DNA of 64,000 nucleotides, from NCBI GenBank assembly GCA_001599595.1, contig BCHH01000005.1, positions 62,001 to 126,000 on the forward strand, given 5' to 3'. This stretch comes from Beverwykella pulmonaria (lineage: Eukaryota > Ascomycota > Dothideomycetes > Pleosporales > Melanommataceae). Shown here piece after piece: positions 47,603-59,622 of the stretch. Below the pieces are notes generated by a model. It searched no databases. It saw only the letters and a program-made list of their open reading frames with translations, and was not told the origin of the DNA. The first letter of the stretch is position 1. Each line of letters opens with the position of its first letter. The position numbers and the translations under genes were made by a program.

Positions 47603-49487
47603 AGGGGTGTAGTTTCACGCGGCAATGGCTTGGACCTCGAGCCGCGTATGCACGCCACTCTGCGCTCTTAATGACGGAGGCGTAGTGTGGCTGATATGGA
47701 GAATTTCTTGGTCATGGAAAGCCCTGGAAATATAGGTGGAGGGAGACATTGACAGTCTATGCTTGTACTATCAAATTCCAACATTCATCTCTTTTGTCAA
47801 CTTTTTGCAGCTTTAGGCCTCACAGACATAGACTATCTAGGCGGATCGGTGGGTTAGGAATGGGCAGGGATAGCATATGTATGGTGTTGAGGAAATCACG
47901 GGGATTTTGTTCGTGTGAATGATGAGGATCGTTCTCTGCTCTACTTGATATGAGTTTACCTTTGCTGCTGTTTGTCCTCTAATATCGACAGCATGTGCCG
48001 GTGAGAAAGGGGTCTCTTGGGATATTATTAAGAGGCTAATTAACATTGATGGCATGGCGGTGGCGAATAATAGTCGTGTATTACATAGGTGGGGGACGAA
48101 GGCTTTGAAGAAACACTATGTAGTGTTGAGCTTAATGCAGGGCACACACATGCATGCTTCTTTATTTGGGTGGGATTGGGCAGAGAGATGATAAAGGCAC
48201 TGGATAGGTATACACCCATTGTCATTCGTATATCTTTGTCGACCAGACCAGACCATAACATAATAGAACGGAACAAAACAGAACATAAATAGGACAGAAC
48301 AGGATAGACAGAAGACAAGTGCAATAAGCAAAATGCATAATTGGGCCCCGACATTGCTTTCCTTTCCTTTGCAAAATAGATACAACGCGAATAGCACCCC
48401 GGGAGGTATAATAATCAAGCCAAGCTCATGCAATTGTATTCGTTCCTTTGGGCAGTTCCGGCGAAGTTAAGGATTTATGAGGGGATGGGGTGGGTCGAGG
48501 AGGATAACGGGGTCGGAAAAGGATACTTAATGAGGGCGTTATGTGCGGCGCGGCGCGGTGCAATGCGGCGACGTTGAAGTATGGGAAGGAATCGAAGAAG
48601 GTATGGAAGGATAGGATGTGTAAAGGGGTATTAAACGAGAGGAAGTGCAGAAGAGATGCTCCAGTTCAGAATGGAAGGATTAGATAGGGAGAGTCTTGAG
48701 GGTGGATGTGTCCCACAGAGAGGGTAGAGATAAGTAGGGAGGGAAATGACGAGGAAAGGAAACTTGTGATTATGGGAGAGGGGGAGAGAGTGGAGGATAG
48801 CAGCGTAATATGATCACTTGTTTTGTGCATGTGTACCAAGGAACGGGAAGCGGTGAGAGCATCTGCACCCAATCTCATCAGTGCATCTCGATGAGATCAG
48901 GCATTTGTTCAGTGCTTCACAGACTGACATCGGAAGACCCTCTCCAGACATCCACCTTCCATATTGAAGTTTCGAACGTCTCTCTCCTGACATGCAATGG
49001 TTTTGCGGGGTGCAGTCTCGAATCCATACGGACGCAATGCCGACTCTTCACGGCAGTTTCCCATCTCACGATCCTCACGCCAGGTTACCAATCCTTGTGA
49101 TAGCAAAGAATCTCTTCCCCCCTCACGCTCCATCACACTACAAACTCAAAAATATTTCAGACGGCAAGTGATAGAAAGCATCTGCAGGTAATGCATTCGC
49201 AAACAAAGCATCTCATCCGCTAGCATTTAGGTGGGTGTGGTAGCAAAATGTAATATGGCATGACGCTCACACCACCCCACCATGTGGTACAAGCAACGTT
49301 TTACCATACCCGCTCATTCCGCTCCGCCCCACCAGTTCCGCTCTCCGTTTCGAAATTGTGGTACAGGTGCTGAAACGGTGACAGGCTGGCACTTCCTTTC
49401 CTCCTTACTCACACCACTACCCCTCCATGCACAACATTATCGTCGCAGTGCATTCCACGCTCATATTGATAGGGAGTGGGAGACTTG
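47603..49487. other. Convergent intergenic region, purine-rich
   Basis: 1.9 kb between two converging genes. Around 48,260-48,310 there is an imperfect array of AACAGAAC/GGACAGAAC-like words, and about 48,470-48,790 is strongly purine-biased. No supported gene or RNA. Confidence 0.5.
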
Positions 49488-51723
49488 TCATGCGAGCTCG
49501 GTCAAGTTTTCAATGACAGCGAACGAGGCTCTTGCGTCGGAGGATAGTGGTGCGTTGCCGGGCCGGTCGACGACAATGGCGTAGATGCCTGCCTGTGTCG
49601 CGGCTTTCGCTTCTGTTTGTTCATTGTGTTGGTTAATGTACAATGATGAGGGTTGATGGCCAGTAAGAACGATGCGGGCAGAGAAGGTAGATTGAAAACG
49701 AGGGGGTATGCCGGTCTTGTGGAGGCAGTGTTTGTTGTACACGCAGAGTAGGGTATACCGATTTTTGTTTGGTTGACAGAGAAACGTAAGCCGTGATCGG
49801 TATGGGTAGTTCATGGGCGGTGTTCCCCATATTAATAGAATAGAGTTGTGAGGCGTATCTATCAATATATCGGGCTTGTTTCATGTAGAAACATGGTGAG
49901 TGACCGGGGTGTAGACGTCAACAACGACACCTCGTACCAACGACGAGATAACTCGAAGAGAGCACAGAAAAGAGAAGAGCGGTCTACGTACCATTCACAT
50001 TGTCGGTCAGGAAGGTTATTGTGTCGGCTTCCCTCCTAAGCTCTTTACAAATCTTTTCATACGACTCCTTCTCCAGCTTCGATCCCGCTGTCACCGTATC
50101 AAAGTGCGCAGAGAACAGGGGCTTCAGGTCTCGGGTGCTCGATCCGTCTTCGACATAAGAAAAGAACTGGAGCTGGGCCTGCACGCTGCCTGAGGAGAAG
50201 ACAGCGAGCGTCTTGCCAGCCTTCTTCCAAGACTCGAGCGTCGGGATGACATCGTCAAAGAGCGGGGTTTTGAGGTCACCATTGCTGTAGCCGGCCTTCC
50301 ACAGGTTGCCTACGTAGTGGTTAGTCGTAAGGCATGGGCAAGACGTGATAAGTAATAACAAGGTTCAACCAAGGGAGCAAATGAGGTAATTGATGCGAAA
50401 CAAGACAATGTGGATATATTCTGATATAGCTTCCATGAACGCATAACAACAACAAACAAATTATGGGTATGAGGACCAAGGCGGTGCATTCGCTCTGTAT
50501 GGTCCCTTGACGGAAAAGTGCAGGAGGCCCTTGATCCTCTCGGCCTCTTGCCAGAAATTGATTCAGGAGGACCACCGGAATGATGCATGGCCGTGAGAGC
50601 AACTCGGCGGCGGCGCCACGTGTACTACAATAGGGAGACGACTATCACAGGGAACATCCCCATCGGTTGCATATCCCGGATCGAATGTTGCCATTCGATC
50701 TCCGCTATGGATATAGCGGGTCTGGCGGCCATGGCGGCTTCGACGTGGCGAAAGATGCTTAACGCGTACGTAAGGAAAGTGACAAGAACCTACCTTGCAG
50801 CTGCTTCAAGTACACAGCCTTTACGTCTCTACGCGTCAGATCTTCCACATGAGCAAGCAGCGTCGCGGCATCCGGCTTTGTCTCCTCTGGAAACCCCACA
50901 ATCAGGTCCTGAAAGGCTGGATCGCTCCACGAGTCGTGTGCTAGTCTTGTAAGACGCTCGACTGCATACGGATACTGCGGTTATGGGTGAGAATCGTGAG
51001 CAAAAGGGGGAAGTTACCCCACACCCGCTTGGGGTCGCGTGATAGACAATGGAAGGTTGAAGTATGTGATGAAAGTGCAGGGCTGGGAGACAGACGAAGC
51101 GAAAGGGCTTGAAGGGGAAATTGAGTGGCTTGACCATGGCCAAAGATACCACAGAGATGGATGCGCGGGCCGTCCACGGGTCGTGGGTCCGACTCGAGTT
51201 TGTTGGCCGCTGATCACACGCTCCTTCCGATGGCGGGGAAGCCAACCTCTCGACCTCTCAAGCTCTCGTAACGACTAGACACACGAGAGAAGTAGTGCAG
51301 CTCACCAGAACGTCCTTGACGAAGGAGATGCTCGAGACGGTGCCCTCTGGATGCGGAAATAGGCATGGTCAGCATCGGTCTTGAGTAACGGTTGCACCGG
51401 GGCTAGGGCGAAAGCGCAACGTCTGGATGGCTGGTGTTTTAGTGGCGCATGCAAAAATCCGGGGTAGCTGCGAGGCAACGCGACGAGAAAGGCGCGTGGC
51501 TCCTCGAAAACTGCATCGTCGAATGGCAAATGGGCCAGACCGAGCCACAGCGTCGCGTGCATGGGGAAGGTCGGAAAGCCTCTTGCAGCATTTTTTGCTT
51601 TTGCGCTAGCCAGCTGGAGACGGAAAAGGGACAGGAGAACAACGAAAGAGCAACCTCACCGATGTCGAGAAGAATCGTCTCAGTGCGCATCCAGCGCTCG
51701 CGGTCGAGCGACGCTGCAGACAT
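49488..51723 (-). CDS. UTR4: Enolase-phosphatase E1 (acireductone synthase)
   Basis: HAD-superfamily enzyme of the methionine salvage pathway: enolises and dephosphorylates 2,3-diketo-5-methylthiopentyl-1-phosphate. Exons 51723-51660, 51346-51306, 50974-50794, 50309-49992 and 49612-49488 give 242 residues, close to the family length. The HAD nucleophile is in TILLDIEGTVSSISFVKDVL (Asp20, completed across intron 1). Further motifs are YPYAVERL, GNLWKAGYSNGDLKTPLFDDV, LAVFSSGSVQAQLQFF (motif II Ser), KLEKESYEKI (motif III Lys) and FLTDNVNEAKAATQAG (motif IV Asp). The last part VVDRPGNAPL is also typical. All catalytic residues are present. Odd: the four introns are 313, 331, 484 and 379 nt, against 45-60 nt in neighbours. 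Confidence 0.9.
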
Positions 51724-54700
51724 TGTTGTTGGGGGGTTAAAGGGCGGTGAAGAGGGAGAAAATTCTGATAGAAAGACTCTTTTCGCTTGCCGTGGGTTGT
51801 GTGCTGGGCTCGAGCGTTGGTTGGTGCGAATAGAAGAGTGGGTGGTGAAAGAGGAACATCAAGCTATGGCGGTCAAGACAGTGTAGGTTGTGGTTGATAA
51901 GGATCTTGTTTGCTTGCCGAATGGGAACGTATGCTCCGTGAAAGGCAACGAAGGTAAAGAAGAAAATTTTCACGTATGATGCCAGACCGCCATCCGTGCC
52001 GTCAAACAGACTATAGGAAGGAGTGAACGATAGTTCATTGTCTTTTGCTTTTGACTCGGTTCCTTCAGGGCTTTTCGGCTTTTCCGAGGAGCCCATCTTG
52101 ATGCTCCCGTACATCCTGTCCCGCCGAGGAAGCCATCATGCCTTACTTGCAAAGTGTGGCTAGTAGTGAGCTGTTGAGCAACGTGTTGAACAGGGTGAAT
52201 ACTGTAGGCGTGCCTTGTTGACAGCCTCATACCGACATTCAACGACTCAGGGATGCTTTGAGATGCTGCACGCTCGCGGAAATATCTCCACTTGGCCCAC
52301 TCTGCAATCCACTGCGATCCATTGCGCTGCGGACAGCTGTTCCTATTTCCCGAAATGTCTTAATTGCCATAGGTTACAGAGACGGTAAACACGATGCGTT
52401 GGCTGCAGAATTTGCTGTTGTTGTCTTCACCGCCATAAAATGGGATGGAATTTCCGGGCGTGGGAAGGGGGTTGGCAATGCAGGACACTCCAGGGCTTGC
52501 AGTAGCGCCCCTGGGGCTGTCGAGTACCTGTCGGGCACGACTGGGTGGTGGCGAACGTCGCGCGTTTTCGACCGCTAGCCAGCGCCAGCGATGCACGCTG
52601 CTGCAAGCCCAAATTTAAATGCAGAAAACGCAGACCATTTACAATCGAGGCTATTATTGCTACGGAACATGCAGCCCGGCTACGGAGCGATGGCACTGGC
52701 CAGTGCTTGGGGGCAGAGACCCGAAGCCGGAGACCAAATCATCCTCCTCCTATCTATTCTTGCCTCTGCTGCGTGCATCCGCTGCTGCCATTCGTGCAAG
52801 GCTGTCTACACCGACTTTGTTTCATCTCCGGCGGATACTCAATCGAGCCAGTCCATAGAGGCCACGCTGCTCTAAGGGATTTGCAGTGCCGTAAAGCTCG
52901 TGCAAACAGCTCCATGGCAGCAGAGCTTTCCCCAGAGTTCCGCTCCCTCCTAGACGGCCGCTACCCGCTGGCCGTGCGCCGTGCGGAACCTGAGGGAGCA
53001 TCGGACATGGATGCGCGTCCAGACGGGCTTCCAAGCGCTAAAGCGACTTGTGACTTTGAAACGCTTGTCATGGCTCCATCGGGACAGCTGTTCAAAGCAG
53101 CCCCTGAGTGGCACAGCGGATGAAGCTGGCCGCACGCAGCCGTCATGAACTCTATCAACGAGCCAGCGGGGTGGGAAATTGGGGACAGGGACGCTCGATA
53201 GATTGAGCGATAACGGTGTCGCGAGGGCTTGCCTCCGTCGTGGAGGGTGGGCGATCAGCGAGTCCGGGTGGCGAGGCCAATAAGGGGACAGCCGGCACCT
53301 AGTCGTGTGCGACCGTGGCGAGCGCGAGCGCGAGCTGGCGAGCAGACGTCGTGTTGGACAAAGCCGGCTGACGTGCTTTTGGCTGCTCTGCTGATCGCAG
53401 CTGTTCCCGGCACAGCCAGCAACGGCAGAGGTGTGTGTGGTCGAGGGCGCTTGGCACGCGTTTGCCCGCTCCATAATAATTGTGAAGCAAGGAGCCCACA
53501 GGAGCGCGTTTCAGGCCGCCCGCTGGTGGTGCTCTGCTTGTCCGTCGCCTCGCAGCGAAGGCAGTGAGGTCGCCCGGCTCCGGCGGCGAACCGCGTGGGC
53601 GGTGTCTGGTCACGCAACGCAGAACCTCGCACGCAGGACTCACAAAGAAGCCGGCAGAATGCAATGGAATGCAGTCGAAAGCGTCTCGCGATGCCTCCGC
53701 TGAGGATGAGGTGACGGCCACCCAGCGGCAGAACGGACCCAGTTTTCGATGCACTTCGCTGCGCTTCGACGCGAACCCTGGAAGGGCGAGGCCCTTGTCC
53801 TGTGATGCAGCCACGTCCACCACTGAGCCGACTCCGGTTAGCGCACTGTTAACATCCTGGCCGCGCTAGCCCGACTGCTTGCGGCCTAGGCCCGCACTAC
53901 CAGCAGGCCGTGCCCTGTCATTCGCTGGCTTAGCCACCGACTGACCGCCCAGCCAGCTCCAAGGTTCCTTGTCAGCTCTCATAACAGATGCGTCCTCCCG
54001 CTTACTGCCCTCTTCTGCTCTGCCCATCTCGAAGCTCCTCTACCATGTCCTGATAGCAACACCGTTTTCGCCCGTCGCAGCAACCAGCACGCTCCTTCCG
54101 TCCTCTCTCTCTCTCTCTCCATTCTCTGCTTCTCATCCTATCCCTACCTAATTAAACCTCCCCGCCGCCGCCCATTCCTCTCGTTACGCCCGCAACCACG
54201 ACCCTGCCTGCTGCCACTGCTAGACGACGCAAACAACCACCCGCCCGAGGCCCGCCAAACAGGCTTCAACCATCCTCACACGCCCACGCTACTCCACTCC
54301 CACGTATATCTCTCGGCCTGCACCCGCCAACGTTGGTCATTGCATTGATGTGATAAAGAAAAGCACGTTGCTGGCGATCATCCGGTCCTCCTCAACTGCC
54401 CTCGCTGCCGTCCAGCCATCAATGCTTTGAGCCTCACAGCCTCCTCCCACCTCGAACCACGCACCCCGTCACGAACAGTAAAGACCGCTGTGGCCGATAC
54501 AACGGTGCTTTGCACGACTAGGCCAATCCTCTTGGCTCCTTGCCAGTAATTGCCTACGCCACCCGCAAAATCTCCTGAGTCTGTCTCTTTGACTCACCCT
54601 CTCGACAACGACACATCTCACGACAGCTCCATTCCTGTCTGCTTCGCCCCACGTCCTTCTATACGCTTTACGACTTATATCTCCTCACGCAGCCATCGCC

Positions 54701-55227
54701 TCTCCTTCTTGCTTTTCCGGACGTCCCCACGACCTCCATCGTTGCATTCCCGATCGCTCGTTGACCCGGGTTATCCACTTACCACTAATTCATCAAATGA
54801 GCGACACATTCTCTTAACCATTTCCTTGTCTTTGCAAGTCGTCGAACCCCTTGTGCATATTCCGACGACTCATTTCCTTTGTTATCCGGATTTCTTGGAG
54901 CGTTTGTTTACCTGACGACATCACTTCACTCTGTGCTTTTACCCTATCCCGGATCGGACGCCATCACAGCCATATATTACTACTATATTGCTATTTCGCT
55001 CGAAGCTCTGTCGTCACCTAAAAGTGCAATAGACCACCGCTTCTTCGGGTCTGGCAGCTGTCGACCCTCTGTTTGATTACGACTTCGGACCCATATCTCG
55101 GCGCACTTCGCTCGTCTTTCCTCTACTATCGGACGATTTCTTTGGGTATCTTTAGCTCTCTGCCACCGGGTCTTCCTTTACGATCCCTTTTGGCAACTCC
55201 TCTATCATCCCACCCCCAGCTCTACTT
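51724..55227. other. Long region between E1 phosphatase and kinase
   Basis: 3.5 kb between divergent genes. A 125-codon minus-strand frame at 51737-52114 lies next to the E1 gene but shows no family features. About 52,700-53,900 is GC-rich. About 54,000-55,227 is pyrimidine-rich with a CT run at 54,106-54,120 and many short frames; it looks like a long leader for the kinase. No RNA genes recognised. Confidence 0.5.
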
Positions 55228-57141
55228 ATGGAGTGCATGCGCAACCTGCTTCATGAGGGTGTTGTGCTTAACGGACGGTATGAAACCATCTCTCCACTCA
55301 ACCATGGCTCTTTCGGCATGGTGTTCCAAGCCAGGGACCTCCTAACTGGCGAAATCGTCGCCATCAAAGTCATCACCAAGAATGACGCCGGTGCCACCAA
55401 CCAGTCTGGCTTCGTTTTCGACGAACGCTCCGAGGAGCTCGCTGTCCACCTCCGCATCGGATCGCACCCCAACATTGTCAATCTGCTTCAGTCTTTCGAG
55501 ACCCAGAACCACATCTACCTTGTCCTCGAGTTCTGCTCCAATGGCGACCTCTATGAAGCCATTCGCCTTCTCAAAGGCCCGATGGAGACCGAGCATGTTC
55601 GCGAGTTCATGCTTCAACTCGTTGACGCTGTCGAGCACATGCACGCCAGGGGTGTTTATCACCGAGACATCAAGCCCGAGAACATCTTCCTCACCCAAGC
55701 TGGCACCATGAAGCTTGGTGACTTCGGCCTCGCCACCACCGATGCCTGGTCGTGGGAAATTGCAGTAGGCAGCGACCGCTACATGGCTCCCGAGCAGTAT
55801 GACCCATCCAACGCTGGCTACTCCACGGCCAAGGCAGACATCTGGGCAATCGGCATCTGCCTGTTGAACGTACTGTTCGCTCGCAACCCATTTGCTGTTC
55901 CTGCGGAGTCGGACCCTCTCTTCGCGGATTTTGCTCTCGACCGACAGACCCTCTTCGACGTCTTCCCCAACATGTCTCAGGACGCCTTCGAGGTCTTGGT
56001 TCACTGCCTCGCCCTCGACCCTGAGAAGCGTGACTTGTCGCTTGTCAGGGATGCCCTCGACCGCGTCATCAGCTTCACTACCGATGATGAGAGTCTCGAT
56101 GAGTTCTGTACCGAAGAACGCGAACCCATCGTTGCCAGCGCCAACCGCGAGCCTCTTCGTACCCCTTCCATCTCCACTCCTCAACTCGAGCAAGGTGGTT
56201 CGTTCCCATGGGCCAAGGCTCTCGCCATGTCTCCACCTCAGGCAGTTCGTCAACTCTCCGCTATTCCCGACACCGAAGTATACGACGAGGACCTTTTCCC
56301 CAGCTACAACCAATCCAGCAATGGCTGGTTCGATGTCAAACCTGACACCGCTTCGACTGTCTCCTTTGTCGACTCTGGCTTGGGTCTGTCCTTCAAGTCA
56401 GCCGATCTTGCTCTCCCGGAATCGATCAACATCAAGCGTTCTCGCCCTATGCCTATCTCTGGCTCTCTTCCAGCTAGCGCTGCCATTCCGTTCAAGAGCA
56501 TGTCATCCGTCTTCGACAAGAAGCGGGATACCATTTCCAAGAGCTGGAGCGATCTTTGGGACGAAGAAGAGGAAGAGCATACCATTGCTGAGATCGAGAA
56601 CAAGCATATTATTCCTTTTGCTGTCCTGAACAAGGAGAAGCTGGTCCCGTCCGAGAGCGGGTCTGGCGTCTCCACTCCTCGAGCTGGTCTTTCGGAGCTC
56701 AAGAATCCTGCTACCGTCAACAACAGCAGGAGCCGATCGCCAAAGAACAACCGTAGTGCGGCCGAGCACGTCAGCGAGCACACTGGATTCGTGTTTGAAG
56801 AACATGTTGCGGCTCGCTATTCGCCTCCGTCGAAGCGCACTATCATGGACAAATGGGCAGCACTGGGGGACCGCAGGCGCGGTCCCCAACCACAAACACC
56901 ACAGAAGCCCGTTCGACCCCCGAAACAAATCCAGCCGACGCCGGCCTCCGCCAGGAAGCGAAGCCGGACCGACAGCTGGAGGCGTCCGATCAATTGGGGC
57001 CCAAGCCAGCAGGAGAATGGCGTCTGGGAACGGAAAGATAATTGGAACGCCGTGAAGGATTGGCGCCACCACACTCATCACATTGAGGATGATATCGGCG
57101 ACCTTGAGTGGGTTGGAGGTTGGAATGACCTCCACTTGTAG
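55228..57141 (+). CDS. KSP1: Serine/threonine protein kinase, Ksp1-like
   Basis: Single-exon kinase of 637 residues. Kinase domain about 18-290: glycine loop HGSFGMVF, Lys in IVAIKVITK, catalytic loop GVYHRDIKPEN, DFGLAT, activation-segment end YMAPEQYD, then ADIWAIGICLLNVLFARNPF and LALDPEKRD. All catalytic residues are present. PEQYD and LFDVFPNMSQDAFEVL point to the Ksp1/Sks1/Ran1 group, where Ksp1 acts in filamentous growth, nutrient signalling and autophagy control. The C-terminal half is disordered and Ser/Pro/Arg-rich, ending in a Trp-rich tail (DWRHHTHH, DLEWVGGWNDLHL). The ATG at 55228 is used; a second one lies three codons on. The long pyrimidine-rich upstream region suggests translational control. 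The group is likely; the exact orthologue is less sure. Confidence 0.85.
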   Translation: MECMRNLLHEGVVLNGRYETISPLNHGSFGMVFQARDLLTGEIVAIKVITKNDAGATNQSGFVFDERSEELAVHLRIGSHPNIVNLLQSFETQNHIYLVLEFCSNGDLYEAIRLLKGPMETEHVREFMLQLVDAVEHMHARGVYHRDIKPENIFLTQAGTMKLGDFGLATTDAWSWEIAVGSDRYMAPEQYDPSNAGYSTAKADIWAIGICLLNVLFARNPFAVPAESDPLFADFALDRQTLFDVFPNMSQDAFEVLVHCLALDPEKRDLSLVRDALDRVISFTTDDESLDEFCTEEREPIVASANREPLRTPSISTPQLEQGGSFPWAKALAMSPPQAVRQLSAIPDTEVYDEDLFPSYNQSSNGWFDVKPDTASTVSFVDSGLGLSFKSADLALPESINIKRSRPMPISGSLPASAAIPFKSMSSVFDKKRDTISKSWSDLWDEEEEEHTIAEIENKHIIPFAVLNKEKLVPSESGSGVSTPRAGLSELKNPATVNNSRSRSPKNNRSAAEHVSEHTGFVFEEHVAARYSPPSKRTIMDKWAALGDRRRGPQPQTPQKPVRPPKQIQPTPASARKRSRTDSWRRPINWGPSQQENGVWERKDNWNAVKDWRHHTHHIEDDIGDLEWVGGWNDLHL

Positions 57142-58351
57142 TCTTGACACTTTTCATCCCTTTTTTTGCACAGAACGATACTTTAACATTTTTGGACCTA
57201 GGAATACCTCTTTCTTCCTTTCACGCCAGTTTGTAGCTTTAGAGATACCATTTCCTTTGCTTCTCTCTCACTCGGCATACCTAAGTTTCTCATACTACTG
57301 GGCGCAATCTCTTTTGTTCTTTGGGAAACTTCTGGGAATGCATGGGTGGTTGGGGAAATGCCATCACACCAAACTGTAACGATGATAGGGGCTTTCAAGG
57401 ATCGGGGTGTGTGCTATTTTTTTTCTACCTTTCCTACTTCTCTTCGGCTCGATATGTAAGGGATGATTAGTTTGTCAAGACTCGTATCCATCAGGGCCTG
57501 GCTGGCCGTTGGGAAGCCAGACCCGGGATTTACCCACTCAAAATTGTGTGCACTTTGCTCTGTTGTGATGGTGATGATTATGACGATGATGGGTTAACCT
57601 TTGGTGAGAGTGAGGGGGTTGCTCTTGTCCTGTGGCTACATAAACCATTGCCATAACTCTCGTTTACCCACACATCACTGTCGACACACCGAAACGCCTG
57701 CGCATTAAGTAGCTACGTATCAAGAACATTCTAGATAATGTAACACTTGACTCTTGTTTCGCTCCTGACTGTGCATTCGTTTTTTGAGGAGCAATATTTC
57801 TTGACATTTGGTGCCCATTCGATTCTTCGTCGTCTTTATTTCAAGCTTGCTACTTTCTAAAAATACCAACCGCCCAGGTACCAGTACTATCACACGAACA
57901 TTGTTGACATCTGTCAAGTGCGCAGCGCGTCAGGTGGGTGTACAAGCCCTTCCCTTGGTCATGTTGGTGATCCATTGTTGGTGGCGTGTCATGTTGTAGT
58001 CCACGTGTGCATGTAGCGGTGCGTCATGATCCACTCCACTCGTGAGCATCTACCTACCAAGCAATGGAAGGGTACGGGCGGCGTATGTCACATCACTTGA
58101 ACTACCTATACTTCTTCAGAAGAAGGGAACACAGACCGCATTTGACATGCATGGGAAAGGTCGTTTCTTTACCTGTTGAGGATGTTTCATTACAAGTTTT
58201 GTCACTGCCGGTCAACTCTCTCTCTTTCTTGAAAGGCTATTCCAATGCATGTCACATTGCCAAATCTAAAGTGGGTATCATAAAAGCAACCGAAAACTCC
58301 TCCCTCCTTTTCCTTCGATCCCGTAATGCGCCTTCTTGCCACCAAAGGAGC
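57142..58351. other. Convergent 3' flanks of kinase and Med6 genes
   Basis: T-rich 3' flank of the kinase on the left, 3' flank of Med6 on the right. No supported gene. Confidence 0.5.
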
Positions 58352-59456
58352 TCAAGGTCCGCCCGGTACGGTCGGACTCGTGGGACTCGCCAGCCCTTTA
58401 CTCTTCCGCCTGTTTCCCTTGCTCAGCTTCGGCACCGAAGTCACGCTCCCCTTCCTCGATCCCGCCTCTGCAGGCGCTGGTGTGGGCGCTGGTTTGGGCG
58501 TCGGAGCTACACTGTTGACTGCGCTCTCCGCCTCGCCCGCCTTGGGAGGTTGGGGCACAGCCAGAGTAGCAGCTCCGCTTGCCTGCGCAGCTGCTTGCGC
58601 CTTATTCCTTGCCTCGACCTGCCGCGTCGTGTTAATGAATACGAAGGAGCCTGGCTCGCCTTGCAGCGGGTTCTCGTCCATGTATTCGTGCCCGTAGTGG
58701 TTTGTCATTGCGAGTGAGTTGAGGAAGAAGTCGTCGGAGAATTCGGTGGCCGAGGTTTCGAGCACTGGCTGTGAGGCAGCGGTTTGTGAAGCGTCGGCTT
58801 CGGGCGCGAGACCGGGGCTGCCGAGGCGGGATGCAGACCCAGGTGCTACGGTTTTCGCGGCTTCGTACGAGGGTGGCAGGTATGTGTGGCCTGTGGCTGG
58901 GGAGTAGTGTGAAAGGTTCTTGCTCAGCTCGAAGAGCTCTTGGAGATGGATTGTTGTGGAGAGCTGGGAGACAAATTATTATCTGAAGTGAGGTCGGGAT
59001 GGATGGGCATACCAATCTCGTCTGCAGCACATCCAGCAGACTCGGGGCCATAAGAATCTTGTTCCCCACCGTATAATACGTGCCCTGGACCTGGATCTCG
59101 ACCCCATCCTTGACCTTCCCCTTCTCGTCCGTCCCTCGAAATTTATACTGCCGTTGAATCACCCACGGCTGTCCCTTTTCCAGCGGCTCCGCGACGACGA
59201 GGAATTGGAGCCCGAGAGGGTACCGCGTTTGTAGTGCCTCTTCGAACTTTTCGCGGCTGTTGAGAAGAGCGGCTCCGTCGGGGGAAAGACGAGCTTGGTT
59301 GTATAAGGCGACATTGTTGCTGGCGCCGTCGAAGAACGGCGAGGACATGAAGTACCACATTATGCTTTCACTGTTGAGGTCGCCCCCCGGGAGCTCTAGG
59401 AGGGTCTGCGGTTGCTCCCATTCTATTTCGTCCTGGATGATTGCTTTGGGCGGCAT
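58352..59456 (-). CDS. MED6: Mediator complex subunit 6
   Basis: Head-module subunit of Mediator, which passes activator signals to RNA polymerase II. Exons 59456-59013 and 58963-58352 give 351 residues. The Med6 domain (about 10-165) has EIEWEQPQTLL, the signature MWYFMSSPFFDGASNN, a LNSREKFEEAL helix and VQGTYYTVGNKILMAPSLLDVLQTRL, followed across the intron by LSTTIHLQELFELS. The C-terminal half is Ala/Pro/Ser-rich and poorly conserved, ending in a basic stretch (KLSKGNRRKSKG). The short intron sits exactly at the end of the conserved core. It shares a divergent promoter with the next gene. Confidence 0.93.
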
Positions 59457-59622
59457 CGTTGGGGTGTTTGTCGTGTTGTGGAAAGGGGCAAGGCAAGGTG
59501 AGTTTGGCTGGCCGTTGTTTGGAATTCACGCGGGGCTGGCGAGAAAGGTCCAAGCTCTGGAAAGTTGAGAGACCTCCGTTGCGGTTCCTCCAACTCCGCA
59601 TTTCTCTACCCACTTCAACACC
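59457..59622. promoter_or_regulatory. Shared divergent promoter, Med6 / MMTAG2-like
   Basis: Only 166 nt lie between the two start codons, so the promoters are shared or overlapping. No TATA box recognised. Confidence 0.6.

Noticed and set aside
48260..48310. Short AACAGAAC-like words as a possible CRISPR or satellite array
   Set aside because: Units are under ten bases, irregular and imperfect; simple low-complexity sequence.
51737..52114. 125-codon minus-strand frame just upstream of the E1 phosphatase gene
   Set aside because: No family features, low-complexity second half, and it overlaps the expected leader of the E1 gene.
55342..56313. 323-codon antisense frame in the kinase gene
   Set aside because: Mirror of a codon-biased kinase exon; no domain of its own.
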